Positions 1 through 10,256 of a stretch of DNA of 64,000 nucleotides are shown here, piece by piece. The notes beneath the pieces were generated by a model that saw only the letters and a program-made list of their open reading frames with translations, did not search any database and had not been told where the DNA came from. Within the stretch, counting starts at the first letter, position 1, and the number at the start of each line of letters is the position of its first letter. The stretch comes from Neocallimastix lanati (nom. inval.) (lineage: Eukaryota > Neocallimastigomycota > Neocallimastigomycetes > Neocallimastigales > Neocallimastigaceae), in assembly GCA_016946835.1 (NCBI GenBank), contig JACVTC010000125.1, positions 431,001 to 495,000 of the forward strand. The letters are read 5' to 3'. Both the position numbers and the translations under genes were made by a program.

Positions 1-454
1 TATTTTTGTTTGACTAAGAATATAATTTAATTTTATTTATAGTTTAAATATTTTACATATATAAAATTGATATTTATTTTAAATTGATAGTATAATAGAT
101 TACATTTTAATGTATAAAGAAAATATAAATATTAGATATAAAAGAATACATACTAATATATTATAGTAAAGTGATTTAATTATTTTTTCTCAACTATAAT
201 ATTATTAATAATACTAAATACATATATTTTTTTGTAAAGTATTTTTATTTTCTTGTAGTTATTTTAGTTTTCAAAAAAATATAAAAAAGGGAATTATTTT
301 TTTTTTTTTTTTTTTTTTTGATAATATTATTCATGTTTTTAATTTTTTCGTTTATAAATTAGTATATATAAAAATATATATATCCTTAAAGTAGTAATAG
401 TATATATATATATATTTATATATTTTATTGTTTTTTGTAAAATTAAAATTTATT

Positions 455-3160
455 TTATTCTTCTCTGTCTAATAAAGTAATAATACCTTCAATGGCATCT
501 ACTTCAATTTCTTCACCATCTTTAATAATATCGGTGATATTTTCAATTCCAACAACACAAGGCTTATTAAATTCTCTACTTACTAAGGCTCCATGTTGAA
601 GCATTCCTCCAACTTCTAAGATAATACCTCCACAATTAATAATTAATGGAGTCCAACCTGGATCTGTAGCTTTAGTAACTAAAATTTCTCCTGGATTAAA
701 TACTTTTTCATTTACTGTTTTTAAAACTTTGGCTTTTCCTCTTACTTTTCCATAACTAACAGAGTCTCCAATTAATTGATTCTTTTTTGAAGCTTCTTTT
801 CTTTCGTGAGAAAAGATTCTTCCTCTAGAATCAAACATGATAGGCTGTCTTTTCCAGGTGGTAATAATTTCTCTACATTTATTATCTTCATGAATTTTAT
901 TTCTTACCTTTTCTTTTGTTAAAACGTCTACATTTTCTAAAATATGATCTAACGATTTAATTTTTAATTTAAAGATATCATCGATATCATCAATCAAATT
1001 TCTTTGCAATAAAACTTCAGCCCTCTTCAATATTAATTTTCTCACACTTCCTATTACAAAGACAATATAATATTTTGGAGATTCCCTATATTGGAAAAAG
1101 TTTACTGTAAAGAAATAAGCCTTTTCAAATTCAGAAGCAAAACCCTTTTTACTAGCGAATTTATAAAGTTTTCTAAAGATTTCAGGTCTATTGGAATTTG
1201 TATCATCAAAATCTTTTTGAGGATTATTACTCTCATCATATTCTAAAAGTGCGGAAAAGACTTGATTAATGATTGTTTTTGGATTTTCAGAATATCTTTT
1301 GTTAACAATATCTATTTCACCTTCTCCTCTGAAACCATATTTTTTCATAAAAGTTTCAAATTCATTATAAAATTCTTTTGGGAACTTTTTATCTAAATAG
1401 TCCTGATAAAATTCATCTTGTGTCTTGTTCTTATATTGATTCTTATCTAAATAGGTAGATAATTTGTACGTATCCAATCCCATTAAAATGGTAACAAATG
1501 GGAAACATTTAATTAAATTATTAAAATCTTGTCTTAATTCACTATTATCTTTTAAGTATGGCTCAAATAAGTTTTTGAGCTTCATATATCCAAAAAATAT
1601 TCCATTTGCTAATACTGGAATAGCATAACTTCTGAAATATGTAACAAGATTATTAATAAGATGCTCTAATATAGTAAATATCGGAACATTACTATCAATA
1701 TTCTTTTGAATATATTCTTCACTTTCGGTAATAAATCGACTCATTTGATTTTCAAAATTTGATTTTGATGATTTAGCAAAATATTTTGCAAAAATAATTC
1801 TTATTATTGGAACTTTTCGAATTATATTGAATTTATTTATTTTTAATGCTTTACATTCTGTCTTATTTTTATATTCATTACCGTGATTGAGTAGTGTTTC
1901 TTTAATTAAACTATTTATATTTGAGGTATAATTTGTAATTGTTTCAATTTCAAACTTTGTCATTACATTAGAAAGATTTAATAATATTTTTCCTCCAATG
2001 CCGTCAAATGCACTCTCCTTCAAATTATCAATATTTTCAATACCTGGTATTAGTTTTCCCATTGTATGAAAAACTAATTTAAACATATCTGATCCAAATG
2101 TAGTCATTGGTTCTTCAAATCCTTGAACACCTACGGTTACATCGAGATAAAGTTGACGTTGTTCATTTGGTTTAGTTAAGAATTCTTCTGGTAATTTATT
2201 GTAAGTTGTAATAGGTCTTGCTTGAAGAATATATAAAATATCATTTTCAATACCAAATTCAATATCAATAGGTACATTATAACTATTTTCAATGACAATA
2301 ATTTTGTCAACAATTTGAATTATTTGTTCTTTTGATAAAGATGACTTTTTCTGATTTTCCGAATTTTGCTCCAAAACTGATGTACCATTATCTTCATTCA
2401 ATTTTACAATTTTGTCTTTACTTCCTAACTTTTCAGTGATGACTTTTTTTGAAATTTTATTAATTATATATTCATCTGGTGTAATGATACCTCCAACAAC
2501 ACTTTCTCCTAATCCAAAATTAGAAGTAATTACAGCTTCATCATAATCATTATTTAATGGATTTATAGAAAATCCTACACCTGAAACATCACAGTTAACT
2601 TGTTTCATAATAACGATAGCAATTTTTATATCAGAAGCGGTAAATCCTTTTTCTAATTTATATTTGAATACTCTATAATCAATACAAGATATAAATGATT
2701 TTAAAATGAATTCTTTTAGCAAATCAAACTGAGTTCCCAAATAGGTTTCATAATTTCCTGCGAAAGATGCCCCAGCTAAGTCTTCCTCTGGTGATGATGA
2801 ACGAACAGCATATAATATTTTATTATAATCGTCCGGAAACAACTTTTTAAGATTATCTTCGATATCTTGTTTATCAGACGAACTTAAAACTAAGTTATTT
2901 AAACTCCAATCTTTGATTTTATTTAATATGATTTGGCATTCATTATTATTTTGGCTCAATTGAAGAATAAATTCTTTATACAAGTCAGAATTTTTAATTT
3001 TCTTAATCCAATCCTCAAAAAATCCTACAGTGAGTACAATTCCAGGAGGAACGTTTAAGTTTAAAGAACTTAATTTTATTAAAGAATATCCTTTTCCTCC
3101 GACTTGAGAAATGTCAGCTAATTCTTTTGAATTAAGAGAAATAATTTTTGTTTCACTCAT
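455..3160 (-). CDS. Rifampicin-phosphotransferase-like (PEP-synthase-related) enzyme, copy 1
   Basis: 901-aa intact ORF. Residues about 15-320 form a PPDK/PEP-synthase-type ATP-grasp domain: the glycine-rich VGGKG near residue 20, VRSSSPEEDLAGASFAG at about 119-135, and QARPIT near 313-318, which closes the domain in this family. Residues about 330-800 are a long, mostly helical region unlike PEP synthase. The C-terminus is a swivelling phosphohistidine domain with GGMLQHGALVSRE; His856 is the expected phospho-carrier. There is no C-terminal PEP-binding TIM barrel, and the His domain comes last. That order (ATP-grasp, middle substrate region, His domain) and the length match rifampicin phosphotransferases rather than true PEP synthase. 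By family, such enzymes transfer the beta-phosphate of ATP through the His to a small molecule. The substrate here is unknown. No signal peptide, so likely cytosolic. It is transcribed away from the palindrome centre, as is its twin at 5355-8060. Probably of bacterial origin (inference). Confidence 0.88.
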   Translation of the reverse strand: MSETKIISLNSKELADISQVGGKGYSLIKLSSLNLNVPPGIVLTVGFFEDWIKKIKNSDLYKEFILQLSQNNNECQIILNKIKDWSLNNLVLSSSDKQDIEDNLKKLFPDDYNKILYAVRSSSPEEDLAGASFAGNYETYLGTQFDLLKEFILKSFISCIDYRVFKYKLEKGFTASDIKIAIVIMKQVNCDVSGVGFSINPLNNDYDEAVITSNFGLGESVVGGIITPDEYIINKISKKVITEKLGSKDKIVKLNEDNGTSVLEQNSENQKKSSLSKEQIIQIVDKIIVIENSYNVPIDIEFGIENDILYILQARPITTYNKLPEEFLTKPNEQRQLYLDVTVGVQGFEEPMTTFGSDMFKLVFHTMGKLIPGIENIDNLKESAFDGIGGKILLNLSNVMTKFEIETITNYTSNINSLIKETLLNHGNEYKNKTECKALKINKFNIIRKVPIIRIIFAKYFAKSSKSNFENQMSRFITESEEYIQKNIDSNVPIFTILEHLINNLVTYFRSYAIPVLANGIFFGYMKLKNLFEPYLKDNSELRQDFNNLIKCFPFVTILMGLDTYKLSTYLDKNQYKNKTQDEFYQDYLDKKFPKEFYNEFETFMKKYGFRGEGEIDIVNKRYSENPKTIINQVFSALLEYDESNNPQKDFDDTNSNRPEIFRKLYKFASKKGFASEFEKAYFFTVNFFQYRESPKYYIVFVIGSVRKLILKRAEVLLQRNLIDDIDDIFKLKIKSLDHILENVDVLTKEKVRNKIHEDNKCREIITTWKRQPIMFDSRGRIFSHERKEASKKNQLIGDSVSYGKVRGKAKVLKTVNEKVFNPGEILVTKATDPGWTPLIINCGGIILEVGGMLQHGALVSREFNKPCVVGIENITDIIKDGEEIEVDAIEGIITLLDREE

Positions 3161-3806
3161 TTTAATAAGAAATAAAATGTTTTTTATTATTTATAACCAA
3201 TTAATAGTCAAATTTATTATTTTCTTTTTGTTATATATATATTTTTTTTAAATTACTATACTTTTAATGTTATACTTTTTAATTTTATTTAATATTATTT
3301 TATTTTATTTTTTTTTTTTATTTTATTTTACTTTACTTAATTTTATATTTTATTTTATTTTATATTTTATTTTATTTTATATTTTATTTTATTTTTTTTT
3401 TTTTATTTTATTTTACTTTACTTAATTTTATATTTTATTTTATTTTATATTTTATTTTATTTTATATTTTATTTTATTTTATATTTTATTTTATTTTATA
3501 TTTTAATTTATTTTTTATTTTATATTTTATTTTATTTTAATTTTTAATTTAATAAAATTTTGCAAAATTTTTTTCAGTATTTATATAAAAAATTTTTATA
3601 TATTATATATTATAATATTAATTTTATTACATCCAAACTAAACTAAATTTCTTTCTCTTTTTCCTTCTCTTTTTCCTTCTCTTTTTTCCTACTATTTTTC
3701 CTACTATTTATTCCTACTCTTTTTCCTATTCTTTTTTTTTTTTCTATTATTATATAAAACTCTATTTATTATGATTTTTTAATATGTAATATATTTATTA
3801 GAATTA

Positions 3807-3957
3807 TTTAATTAAAAATATAAATTAAAGTATTGATATTTAATTAAAAATATAAATTATAGTATTGATATTTAATTAAAAATATAAATTATAGTATTGA
3901 TATTTCATTAAAAATATAAATTATAGTATTGATATTTCATTAAAAATATTAAGAATA
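3807..3957 (+). repeat. 32-bp tandem repeat, about 4 copies, left arm only
   Basis: Four near-identical units containing AAATATAAATTATAGTATTG follow each other; the matching place in the right arm has one to two. The block is an arm-specific expansion, so the two arms have evolved separately since the duplication. Confidence 0.85.
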
Positions 3958-3970
3958 CTATATTTTAAAA

Positions 3971-4047
3971 TTTTTTTTTTTTTTTTATAGACTGAAGACT
4001 TTGGTCTTCCCCATATAGTAATATGGGTGTATGATTAACTGCCATAC
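3971..4047 (-). mobile_element. 77-bp retroposed fragment with poly(A) tail and 13-bp target duplication
   Basis: On the minus strand this is about 61 bp ending in AGTCTAT and a poly(A) run. It is flanked by the direct repeat CTATATTTTAAAA at 3958-3970 and 4048-4060. The right arm of the inverted repeat shows the uninterrupted empty site at about 4790-4803. The body holds two perfect small hairpins, GAAGAC-TTTG-GTCTTC and CCCATAT-AGTA-ATATGGG, as might serve a LINE-mobilised tail. The similarity of its AGTCTA(T)AAA end to the LINE tails elsewhere in the window suggests mobilisation by the same machinery (inference). Confidence 0.82.
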
Positions 4048-4548
4048 CTATATTTTAAAAAATTTATATAAAATTTCAATTATTATTAAAATTAAAGAAA
4101 AAATTTTTTTCCTTCTTTTTTTCCTTCTATTTTTCTTCTATTGTCGAAAATAAATATCGTATCACGGTATAATACTCGAATAAATTTTATCATAATTTCT
4201 TTGTTGCTATTTAATTTTTTTTTTATCTAATTAAAGATTTAATTAATAAGATATACTATTATAATAAGTTATATCTTTTTTTTATTTCTTTGTTGTTTAT
4301 TTTTATTTTTATTATTACTATTTTTTTTTTTATATAAATATATGCATATGTCTATTTTTGATGTCAGAACTTAATATAATAAATTTTTTATAAAGTTTAT
4401 AAATTCGTGACAGTATTATATATTATTTATTTATTTAATATGAATGTTTAGTAATTACTTTTATAAATATAATTTCATATGTATATGGTAAATAAATTTC
4501 ATGGAGTATGAAAATATTAATCTATTTAATAATAAAATATCTTTTTTT

Positions 4549-4582
<34 letters not shown>

Positions 4583-5354
4583 CATTAAAAATTAATCAAA
4601 TTTTATTAATTAAATCTTTAATTAGATAAAAAAAAATTAAATAGCAACAAAGAAATTATGATAAAATTTATTCGAGTATTAAACCGTGATACGATATTTA
4701 TTTTCGACAACAGAAGAAAAATAGAAGGAAAAAAAGAAGGAAAAAAATTTTTTCTTCAATTTTAATAAAAATTGAAAATTTATATAAATTTTTTAAAATA
4801 TAGTATTCTTAGAATTATTTAATTAAAAATATAAATTATAATATTGATATTTAATTAAAAATATTAATAAATATATTACATATTAAAAAATCATAATAAA
4901 TAGAGTTTTATATAATAATAGAAAAAAAAAAAAAAATAGGAAAAAGAATAGGAATAAATAGTAGGAATAAATAGTAGGAAAAATAGTAGGAAAAAGAGAA
5001 GGAAAAATAGAAAGAAATTTAGTTTGGATGTAATAATATTAATATTATATAATATATAATATATAAAAATTTTTTATATAAATACTGAAAAAAAATTTGC
5101 AAAACTTTATTAAATTAAAATAAAATAAAATAAAATAAAATATAAAATAAAATAAAATATAAAATTAAGTAAAGTAAAATAAAATAAAAAAAAAAAAAAT
5201 AAAATAAAATAATATTAAGTAAAATTAAAAAGTATAACATTAAAAGTATAGTAATTTAAAAAAAATATATATTTCTTCTTTAAAATAAAAGAAAATAATA
5301 AATTTGATTATTAATTAGTTATAATAAATAATAAACCTTTTATTTCATATTAAA

Positions 5355-8060
5355 ATGAGTGAAACAAAAATTATGTCTCTTAATTCAAAAGAATTAGCTG
5401 ACATTTCTCAAGTCGGAGGAAAAGGATATTCTTTAATAAAATTAAGTTCTTTAAACTTAAACGTTCCTCCTGGAATTGTACTTACCGTAGGATTTTTTGA
5501 AGACTGGATTAAGAAAATTAAAAATTCTGACTTGTATAAAGAATTTATTCTTCAATTGAGCCAAAATAATAATGAATGCCAAATCATATTAAATAAAATC
5601 AAAGATTGGAGTTTAAATAACTTAGTTTTAAGTTCGTCTGATAAACAAGATATCGAAGATAATCTTAAAAAGTTGTTTCCAGATGATTATAATAAAATAT
5701 TATATGCTGTTCGTTCATCATCACCAGAGGAAGACTTAGCTGGGGCATCTTTCGCAGGAAATTATGAAACCTATTTGGGAACTCAGTTTGATTTGCTAGA
5801 AGAATTCATTTTAAAATCATTTATATCTTGTATTGATTATAGAGTATTCAAATATAAATTAGAAAAAGGATTTACCGCTTCTGATATAAAAATTGCTATC
5901 GTTATTATGAAACAAGTTAACTGTGATGTTTCAGGTGTAGGATTTTCTATAAATCCATTAAATAATGATTATGATGAAGCTGTAATTACTTCTAATTTTG
6001 GATTAGGAGAAAGTGTTGTTGGAGGTATCATTACACCAGATGAATATATAGTTAATAAAATTTCTAAAAAAGTCATCACTGAAAAGTTAGGAAGTAAAGA
6101 CAAAATTGTAAAATTGAATGAAGATAATGGTACATCAGTTTTGGAGCAAAATTCGGAAAATCAGAAAAAGTCATCTTTATCAAAAGAACAAATAATTCAA
6201 ATTGTTGACAAAATTATTGTCATTGAAAATAGTTATAATGTACCTATTGATATTGAATTTGGTATTGAAAATGATATTTTATATATTCTTCAAGCAAGAC
6301 CTATTACAACTTACAATAAATTACCAGAAGAATTCTTAACTAAACCAAATGAACAACGTCAACTTTATCTCGATGTAACCGTAGGTGTTCAAGGATTTGA
6401 AGAACCAATGACTACATTTGGATCAGATATGTTTAAATTAGTTTTTCATACAATGGGAAAACTAATACCAGGTATTGAAAATATTGATAATTTGAAGGAG
6501 AGTGCATTTGATGGCATTGGAGGAAAAATATTATTAAATCTTTCTAATGTAATGACAAAGTTTGAAATTGAAACAATTACAAATTATACCTCAAATATAA
6601 ATAGTTTAATTAAAGAAACACTACTCAATCACGGTAATGAATATAAAAATAAGACAGAATGTAAAGCATTAAAAATAAATAAATTCAATATAATTCGAAA
6701 AGTTCCAATAATAAGAATTATTTTTGCAAAATATTTTGCTAAATCATCAAAATCAAATTTTGAAAATCAAATGAGTCGATTTATTACCGAAAGTGAAGAA
6801 TATATTCAAAAGAATATTGATAGTAATGTTCCGATATTTACTATATTAGAGCATCTTATTAATAATCTTGTTACATATTTCAGAAGTTATGCTATTCCAG
6901 TATTAGCAAATGGAATATTTTTTGGATATATGAAGCTCAAAAACTTATTTGAGCCATACTTAAAAGATAATAGTGAATTAAGACAAGATTTTAATAATTT
7001 AATTAAATGTTTCCCATTTGTTACCATTTTAATGGGATTGGATACGTACAAATTATCTACCTATTTAGATAAGAATCAATATAAGAACAAGACACAAGAT
7101 GAATTTTATCAGGACTATTTAGATAAAAAGTTCCCAAAAGAATTTTATAATGAATTTGAAACTTTTATGAAAAAATATGGTTTCAGAGGAGAAGGTGAAA
7201 TAGATATTGTTAACAAAAGATATTCTGAAAATCCAAAAACAATAATTAATCAAGTCTTTTCCGCACTTTTAGAATATGATGAGAGTAATAATCCTCAAAA
7301 AGATTTTGATGATACAAATTCCAACAGACCTGAAATCTTTAGAAAACTTTATAAATTCGCTAGTAAAAAAGGTTTTGCTTCTGAATTTGAAAAGGCTTAT
7401 TTCTTTACAGTAAACTTTTTCCAATATAGGGAATCTCCAAAATATTATATTGTCTTTGTAATAGGAAGCGTGAGAAAATTAATATTGAAGAGGGCTGAAG
7501 TTTTATTGCAAAGAAATTTGATTGATGATATCGATGATATCTTTAAATTAAAAATTAAATCGTTAGATCATATTTTAGAAAATGTAGACATTCTAACAAA
7601 AGAAAAGGTAGGAAATAAAATTCATGAAGATAATAAATGTAGAGAAATTATTACCACCTGGAAAAGACAGCCTATCATGTTTGATTCTAGAGGAAGAATC
7701 TTTTCTCACGAAAGAAAAGAAGCTTCAAAAAAGAATCAATTAATTGGAGACTCTGTTAGTTATGGAAAGGTAAGAGGAAAAGCAAAAGTTCTAAAAACAG
7801 TAAATGAAAAAGTATTTAATCCAGGAGAAATTTTAGTTACTAAAGCTACAGATCCAGGTTGGACTCCATTAATTATTAATTGTGGAGGTATTATCTTAGA
7901 AGTTGGAGGAATGCTTCAACATGGAGCCTTAGTAAGTAGAGAATTTAATAAGCCTTGTGTTGTTGGAATTGAAAATATCACCGATATTATTAAAGATGGT
8001 GAAGAAATTGAAGTAGATGCCATTGAAGGTATTATTACTTTATTGGATAGAGAAGAATAA
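5355..8060 (+). CDS. Rifampicin-phosphotransferase-like (PEP-synthase-related) enzyme, copy 2
   Basis: 901-aa intact twin of the minus-strand gene at 455-3160, with the same ATP-grasp motifs, middle domain and C-terminal HGA phosphohistidine site (His856). I see five amino-acid differences: I9M near the start, K to E in LL(K/E)EF, I to V in EYI(I/V)NK, V to I in VD(V/I)LTKEK and R to G in EKV(R/G)NK. Synonymous differences are clustered: four within 60 bp around residues 40-55 and several near codons 740-755, with long identical stretches between. That pattern fits gene conversion between the arms. Both copies keep all catalytic motifs, so both are probably functional. The start is the first ATG after an in-frame AT-rich leader. 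Confidence 0.88.
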   Translation: MSETKIMSLNSKELADISQVGGKGYSLIKLSSLNLNVPPGIVLTVGFFEDWIKKIKNSDLYKEFILQLSQNNNECQIILNKIKDWSLNNLVLSSSDKQDIEDNLKKLFPDDYNKILYAVRSSSPEEDLAGASFAGNYETYLGTQFDLLEEFILKSFISCIDYRVFKYKLEKGFTASDIKIAIVIMKQVNCDVSGVGFSINPLNNDYDEAVITSNFGLGESVVGGIITPDEYIVNKISKKVITEKLGSKDKIVKLNEDNGTSVLEQNSENQKKSSLSKEQIIQIVDKIIVIENSYNVPIDIEFGIENDILYILQARPITTYNKLPEEFLTKPNEQRQLYLDVTVGVQGFEEPMTTFGSDMFKLVFHTMGKLIPGIENIDNLKESAFDGIGGKILLNLSNVMTKFEIETITNYTSNINSLIKETLLNHGNEYKNKTECKALKINKFNIIRKVPIIRIIFAKYFAKSSKSNFENQMSRFITESEEYIQKNIDSNVPIFTILEHLINNLVTYFRSYAIPVLANGIFFGYMKLKNLFEPYLKDNSELRQDFNNLIKCFPFVTILMGLDTYKLSTYLDKNQYKNKTQDEFYQDYLDKKFPKEFYNEFETFMKKYGFRGEGEIDIVNKRYSENPKTIINQVFSALLEYDESNNPQKDFDDTNSNRPEIFRKLYKFASKKGFASEFEKAYFFTVNFFQYRESPKYYIVFVIGSVRKLILKRAEVLLQRNLIDDIDDIFKLKIKSLDHILENVDILTKEKVGNKIHEDNKCREIITTWKRQPIMFDSRGRIFSHERKEASKKNQLIGDSVSYGKVRGKAKVLKTVNEKVFNPGEILVTKATDPGWTPLIINCGGIILEVGGMLQHGALVSREFNKPCVVGIENITDIIKDGEEIEVDAIEGIITLLDREE

Positions 8061-8980
8061 AATATAAATTTTAATTTTACAAAAAACAATAAAATATATA
8101 AATATAAATATATATATATACTATTACTACTTTAAGGATATATATATTTTTATATATACTAATTTATAAAAGAAAAAATTAAAAACATGAATAATATTAT
8201 CAAAAAAAAAAAAAAAAAAAAAAAAAAATAATTCCCCTTTTTATATTTTTTTGAAAACTAAAATAACTACAAGAAAATAAAAATATTTTAAAAAAAAATA
8301 TATGTATTTAGCATTATTAATAATATTATAGTTGAAAAAAAATAATTAAATCACTTTACTATAATTTATTAGTATACATTCTTTTATATTTCAAGTTTTA
8401 TTTTCTTATGTATTAAAAATCATTCATAGCAAGTTATTTTTGTGTTATATAAGAACAAATAAAAATGTAATCTATTATACTATCAATTTATATATGTAAA
8501 GTATTTAAATTATAAATAAAATTAAAATATATCAAAAACAATATATTATCGTAATATAATATTAACCTTTCTTTTATATTTATTCGTATTTTTTTTTTTA
8601 TTTTCTTTAATATATTAAAAAAATCTTTTTTTTTATATAGCAAATTGTTTTATATTATTTTCAATAAAATTTTATATTGATAATTTTAAATTATTTCCCG
8701 ATGAACTTGATTAAATGTACTTTAATTAAATTAATATTAAATCTTATATTAAATTTTTGAAAAAACTTTTTGAAAAGTAATTTACATTCGTTATGAATTT
8801 AATTGAAATTTATTAAATATTGTCTTTTTTTAATATTTCTTGATAATTTATTAAATAAAAGAATGAATTGCTAAACATATTTTAAAATATTTATTTATTT
8901 AATTTTCCTAATTCTTTACTATAAGATAATTTTCTTCTTTTCTTTCATTAACTTAAAATATCATTCAAATACTACTGATT
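8061..8980. other. Noncoding: 3' flank and end of the right palindrome arm
   Basis: The first roughly 470 bp mirror the left edge of the window and include an A26-type run at 8203-8227. About 60 bp at 8386-8463 have no counterpart on the left. From 8528 on I see only AT-rich sequence without coding potential. Confidence 0.7.
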
Positions 8981-9000
8981 TCATATAAAGATAAAATAAT

Positions 9001-9250
9001 TTAAAATCAGTTTTTTTCTTATCTTTATTTTTATTTTTAGAATTTCCCTTGCAAGTCTGATCATATTATCCCAGCCACAACAGACAACTAATACCAGACA
9101 AACTTTATAGCGGAGTTGTATCAGGATGACAATATATAGTGTTCCTATGTCATACCATTTCTGTTTGGATGCTCTCAATGACGAATTACAGAATCATAAG
9201 ATTTGGAGATGTTGATTATGGCAAGCCACAACCACATACACTGTAACATT
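9001..9250 (-). mobile_element. Retroelement 3' fragment, family shared with 23101-23198
   Basis: A 70-bp block containing GATCATATTATCCCAGCC and CAACAGACAACTAATA recurs at 23125-23196. There it is followed on the minus strand by GTCTAAAA and a long poly(A), as expected for a retroposed 3' end. Base composition here is richer in G+C than its surroundings. A 65-codon open frame crosses it on the minus strand, but I cannot match it to a known protein, so I annotate the repeat rather than a gene. Confidence 0.6.
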
Positions 9251-9254
9251 ATTG

Positions 9255-9440
9255 GGTGTGTCATTTCGAAAATTTTTATTACAAAAATTTATTTATATGA
9301 GAATTGTAATTTTATTTATTTAATTAATTAATATTCATTAAAATTTTAATAAAATTAAATGGCTTAAAATTAAAAATATTTAAGCCATACAACAAAATAC
9401 AAATTTTCATAATAAAAATTTTCGAAATGCACACTCCCCC
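9255..9440. mobile_element. Mutator-like MITE with 8-bp target duplication
   Basis: Terminal inverted repeats read GGTGTGTCATTTCGAAAATT on the left and, reverse complemented, GGGGGAGTGTGCATTTCGAA on the right, with homology continuing through AAATTTTTATTA. Direct repeats CATTATTG at 9247-9254 and 9441-9448 flank it. The centre folds again (ATGGCTTAAA ... TTTAAGCCAT). An 8-bp duplication plus GGGTGTG...CATTTCG ends fits a MULE-derived MITE; hAT also makes 8-bp duplications but is less favoured because the related element at 28990 has 9 bp. Confidence 0.85.
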
Positions 9441-9840
9441 CATTATTGTTACTCTACTACATAACCTTTTTCCAAATTAAGAAACCTATGATATAAAACA
9501 AATATGTGTATTAACATATTTGTATATTTAATATTAATTATTAAATATTAAATTTATATCTTTTTGATAATAATTATTTTATTTTATTTTATTTTATTTC
9601 AATATGTATTATTGAAATAAAATAATACAAATTTTAAATAATGAATATTAAGTATTTTAATTTTATTACAATTAATATTAAAATTAAAATTATTAATAAT
9701 AATAAATTGAATTATTATATTAATAATAATGATAATAATGATAATAATAATAATAATAAAAGAAAAAATAAAATAAAAAAAAAAAAAAAAAAAAAAGAAA
9801 TTATTCATAATTAATAAAATTATATATTTTTATATGAATG

Positions 9841-10256
9841 TGGAGCATTTCGGAATATGTGGCTTGTTTCAGAAATATTTCATTTTTAAAAATGGCTTAA
9901 TGTATAACTAACAAAAATTTGATAATGGCGTATTGAAATAATATAAGAAATAATTAAATATATAATAAGGGGATCTTGTATTTTTATTTCATTATGTGGC
10001 TTATATACTTTTAAAAATAAAGCCATCCATTTTTAAGATATTCTATACAATCATAAATAAATATATAAATAATTCTTATTTTAAAAGAAATAATAATATA
10101 TTCTATTAAAAAATATATTATAAAATACTATTTTTTTTATAAAAAATTATTTTTCAATGAATATTAATGAATTATATATATAAAAAAGAATATATATTAT
10201 TTATTTAATTATTATTTATTTAATTATTAAAAACAAGCCACATACGAAAACACCCC
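9841..10256. mobile_element. MITE with GTGGCTTGTTT inverted ends
   Basis: The left end carries GCATTTCGGAATATGTGGCTTGTTT; the right end is the inverse, AACAAGCCACATACGAAAACACCCC. The interior from about 9965 is clearly related to the elements at 27822-28297 and 29377-29710: AAATAAAGCCATxCATTTTT, then TTCTATACAATCATAAATAAA. No clean target duplication was found. It may alternatively be the left end of a larger element that includes the MULE relic to its right. Confidence 0.68.

Larger units (their letters stand above)
3161..5354. promoter_or_regulatory. Shared divergent 5' region between the two RPH-like genes
   Basis: 2.2 kb separates the two start codons, so both promoters must lie here unless transcripts start further away. 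It consists of mirrored arms plus the loop. The arms carry poly(T)/poly(A), TATTTTATTTTA-type simple repeats, purine/pyrimidine stretches such as CCTTCTCTTTTTCC, and conserved blocks around TCGTATCACGG. No specific transcription-factor site can be named. Because the arms are inverted copies, each gene keeps the same immediate upstream few hundred bases, apart from small indels. Confidence 0.5.
23..8527. repeat. Large inverted repeat (about 4.2-kb arms, about 353-bp loop) carrying two divergent RPH-like genes
   Basis: The left arm (about 23-4249) reappears as its reverse complement at about 4603-8527. The two coding regions are exact mirror images in position: 455+8060 and 3160+5355 both equal 8515. 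Homology continues through both 3' flanks and stops near 8527; on the left it runs almost to the window edge, so the true left end may lie outside. The loop (4250-4602) is unique AT-rich sequence with a T-run ending in TAGACATT. The arms differ by indels: a 77-bp insertion and extra 32-bp tandem units in the left inner arm, and about 60 extra bases at 8386-8463 in the right outer arm. The inner arms are therefore offset by about 336 bp. Coding parts differ only in scattered clusters of substitutions. Confidence 0.93.

Noticed and set aside
455-8060. Calling the twin genes phosphoenolpyruvate synthase
   Set aside because: The PEP-binding TIM barrel is absent and the phosphohistidine domain sits at the C-terminus, so RPH-like is the better name.
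1-8527. Palindrome as an assembly or missing-adapter artefact
   Set aside because: Arm-specific insertions with target duplications, tandem-repeat expansion, a flipped segment and a unique 353-bp loop are not produced by mirrored reads; long-read confirmation is still desirable.
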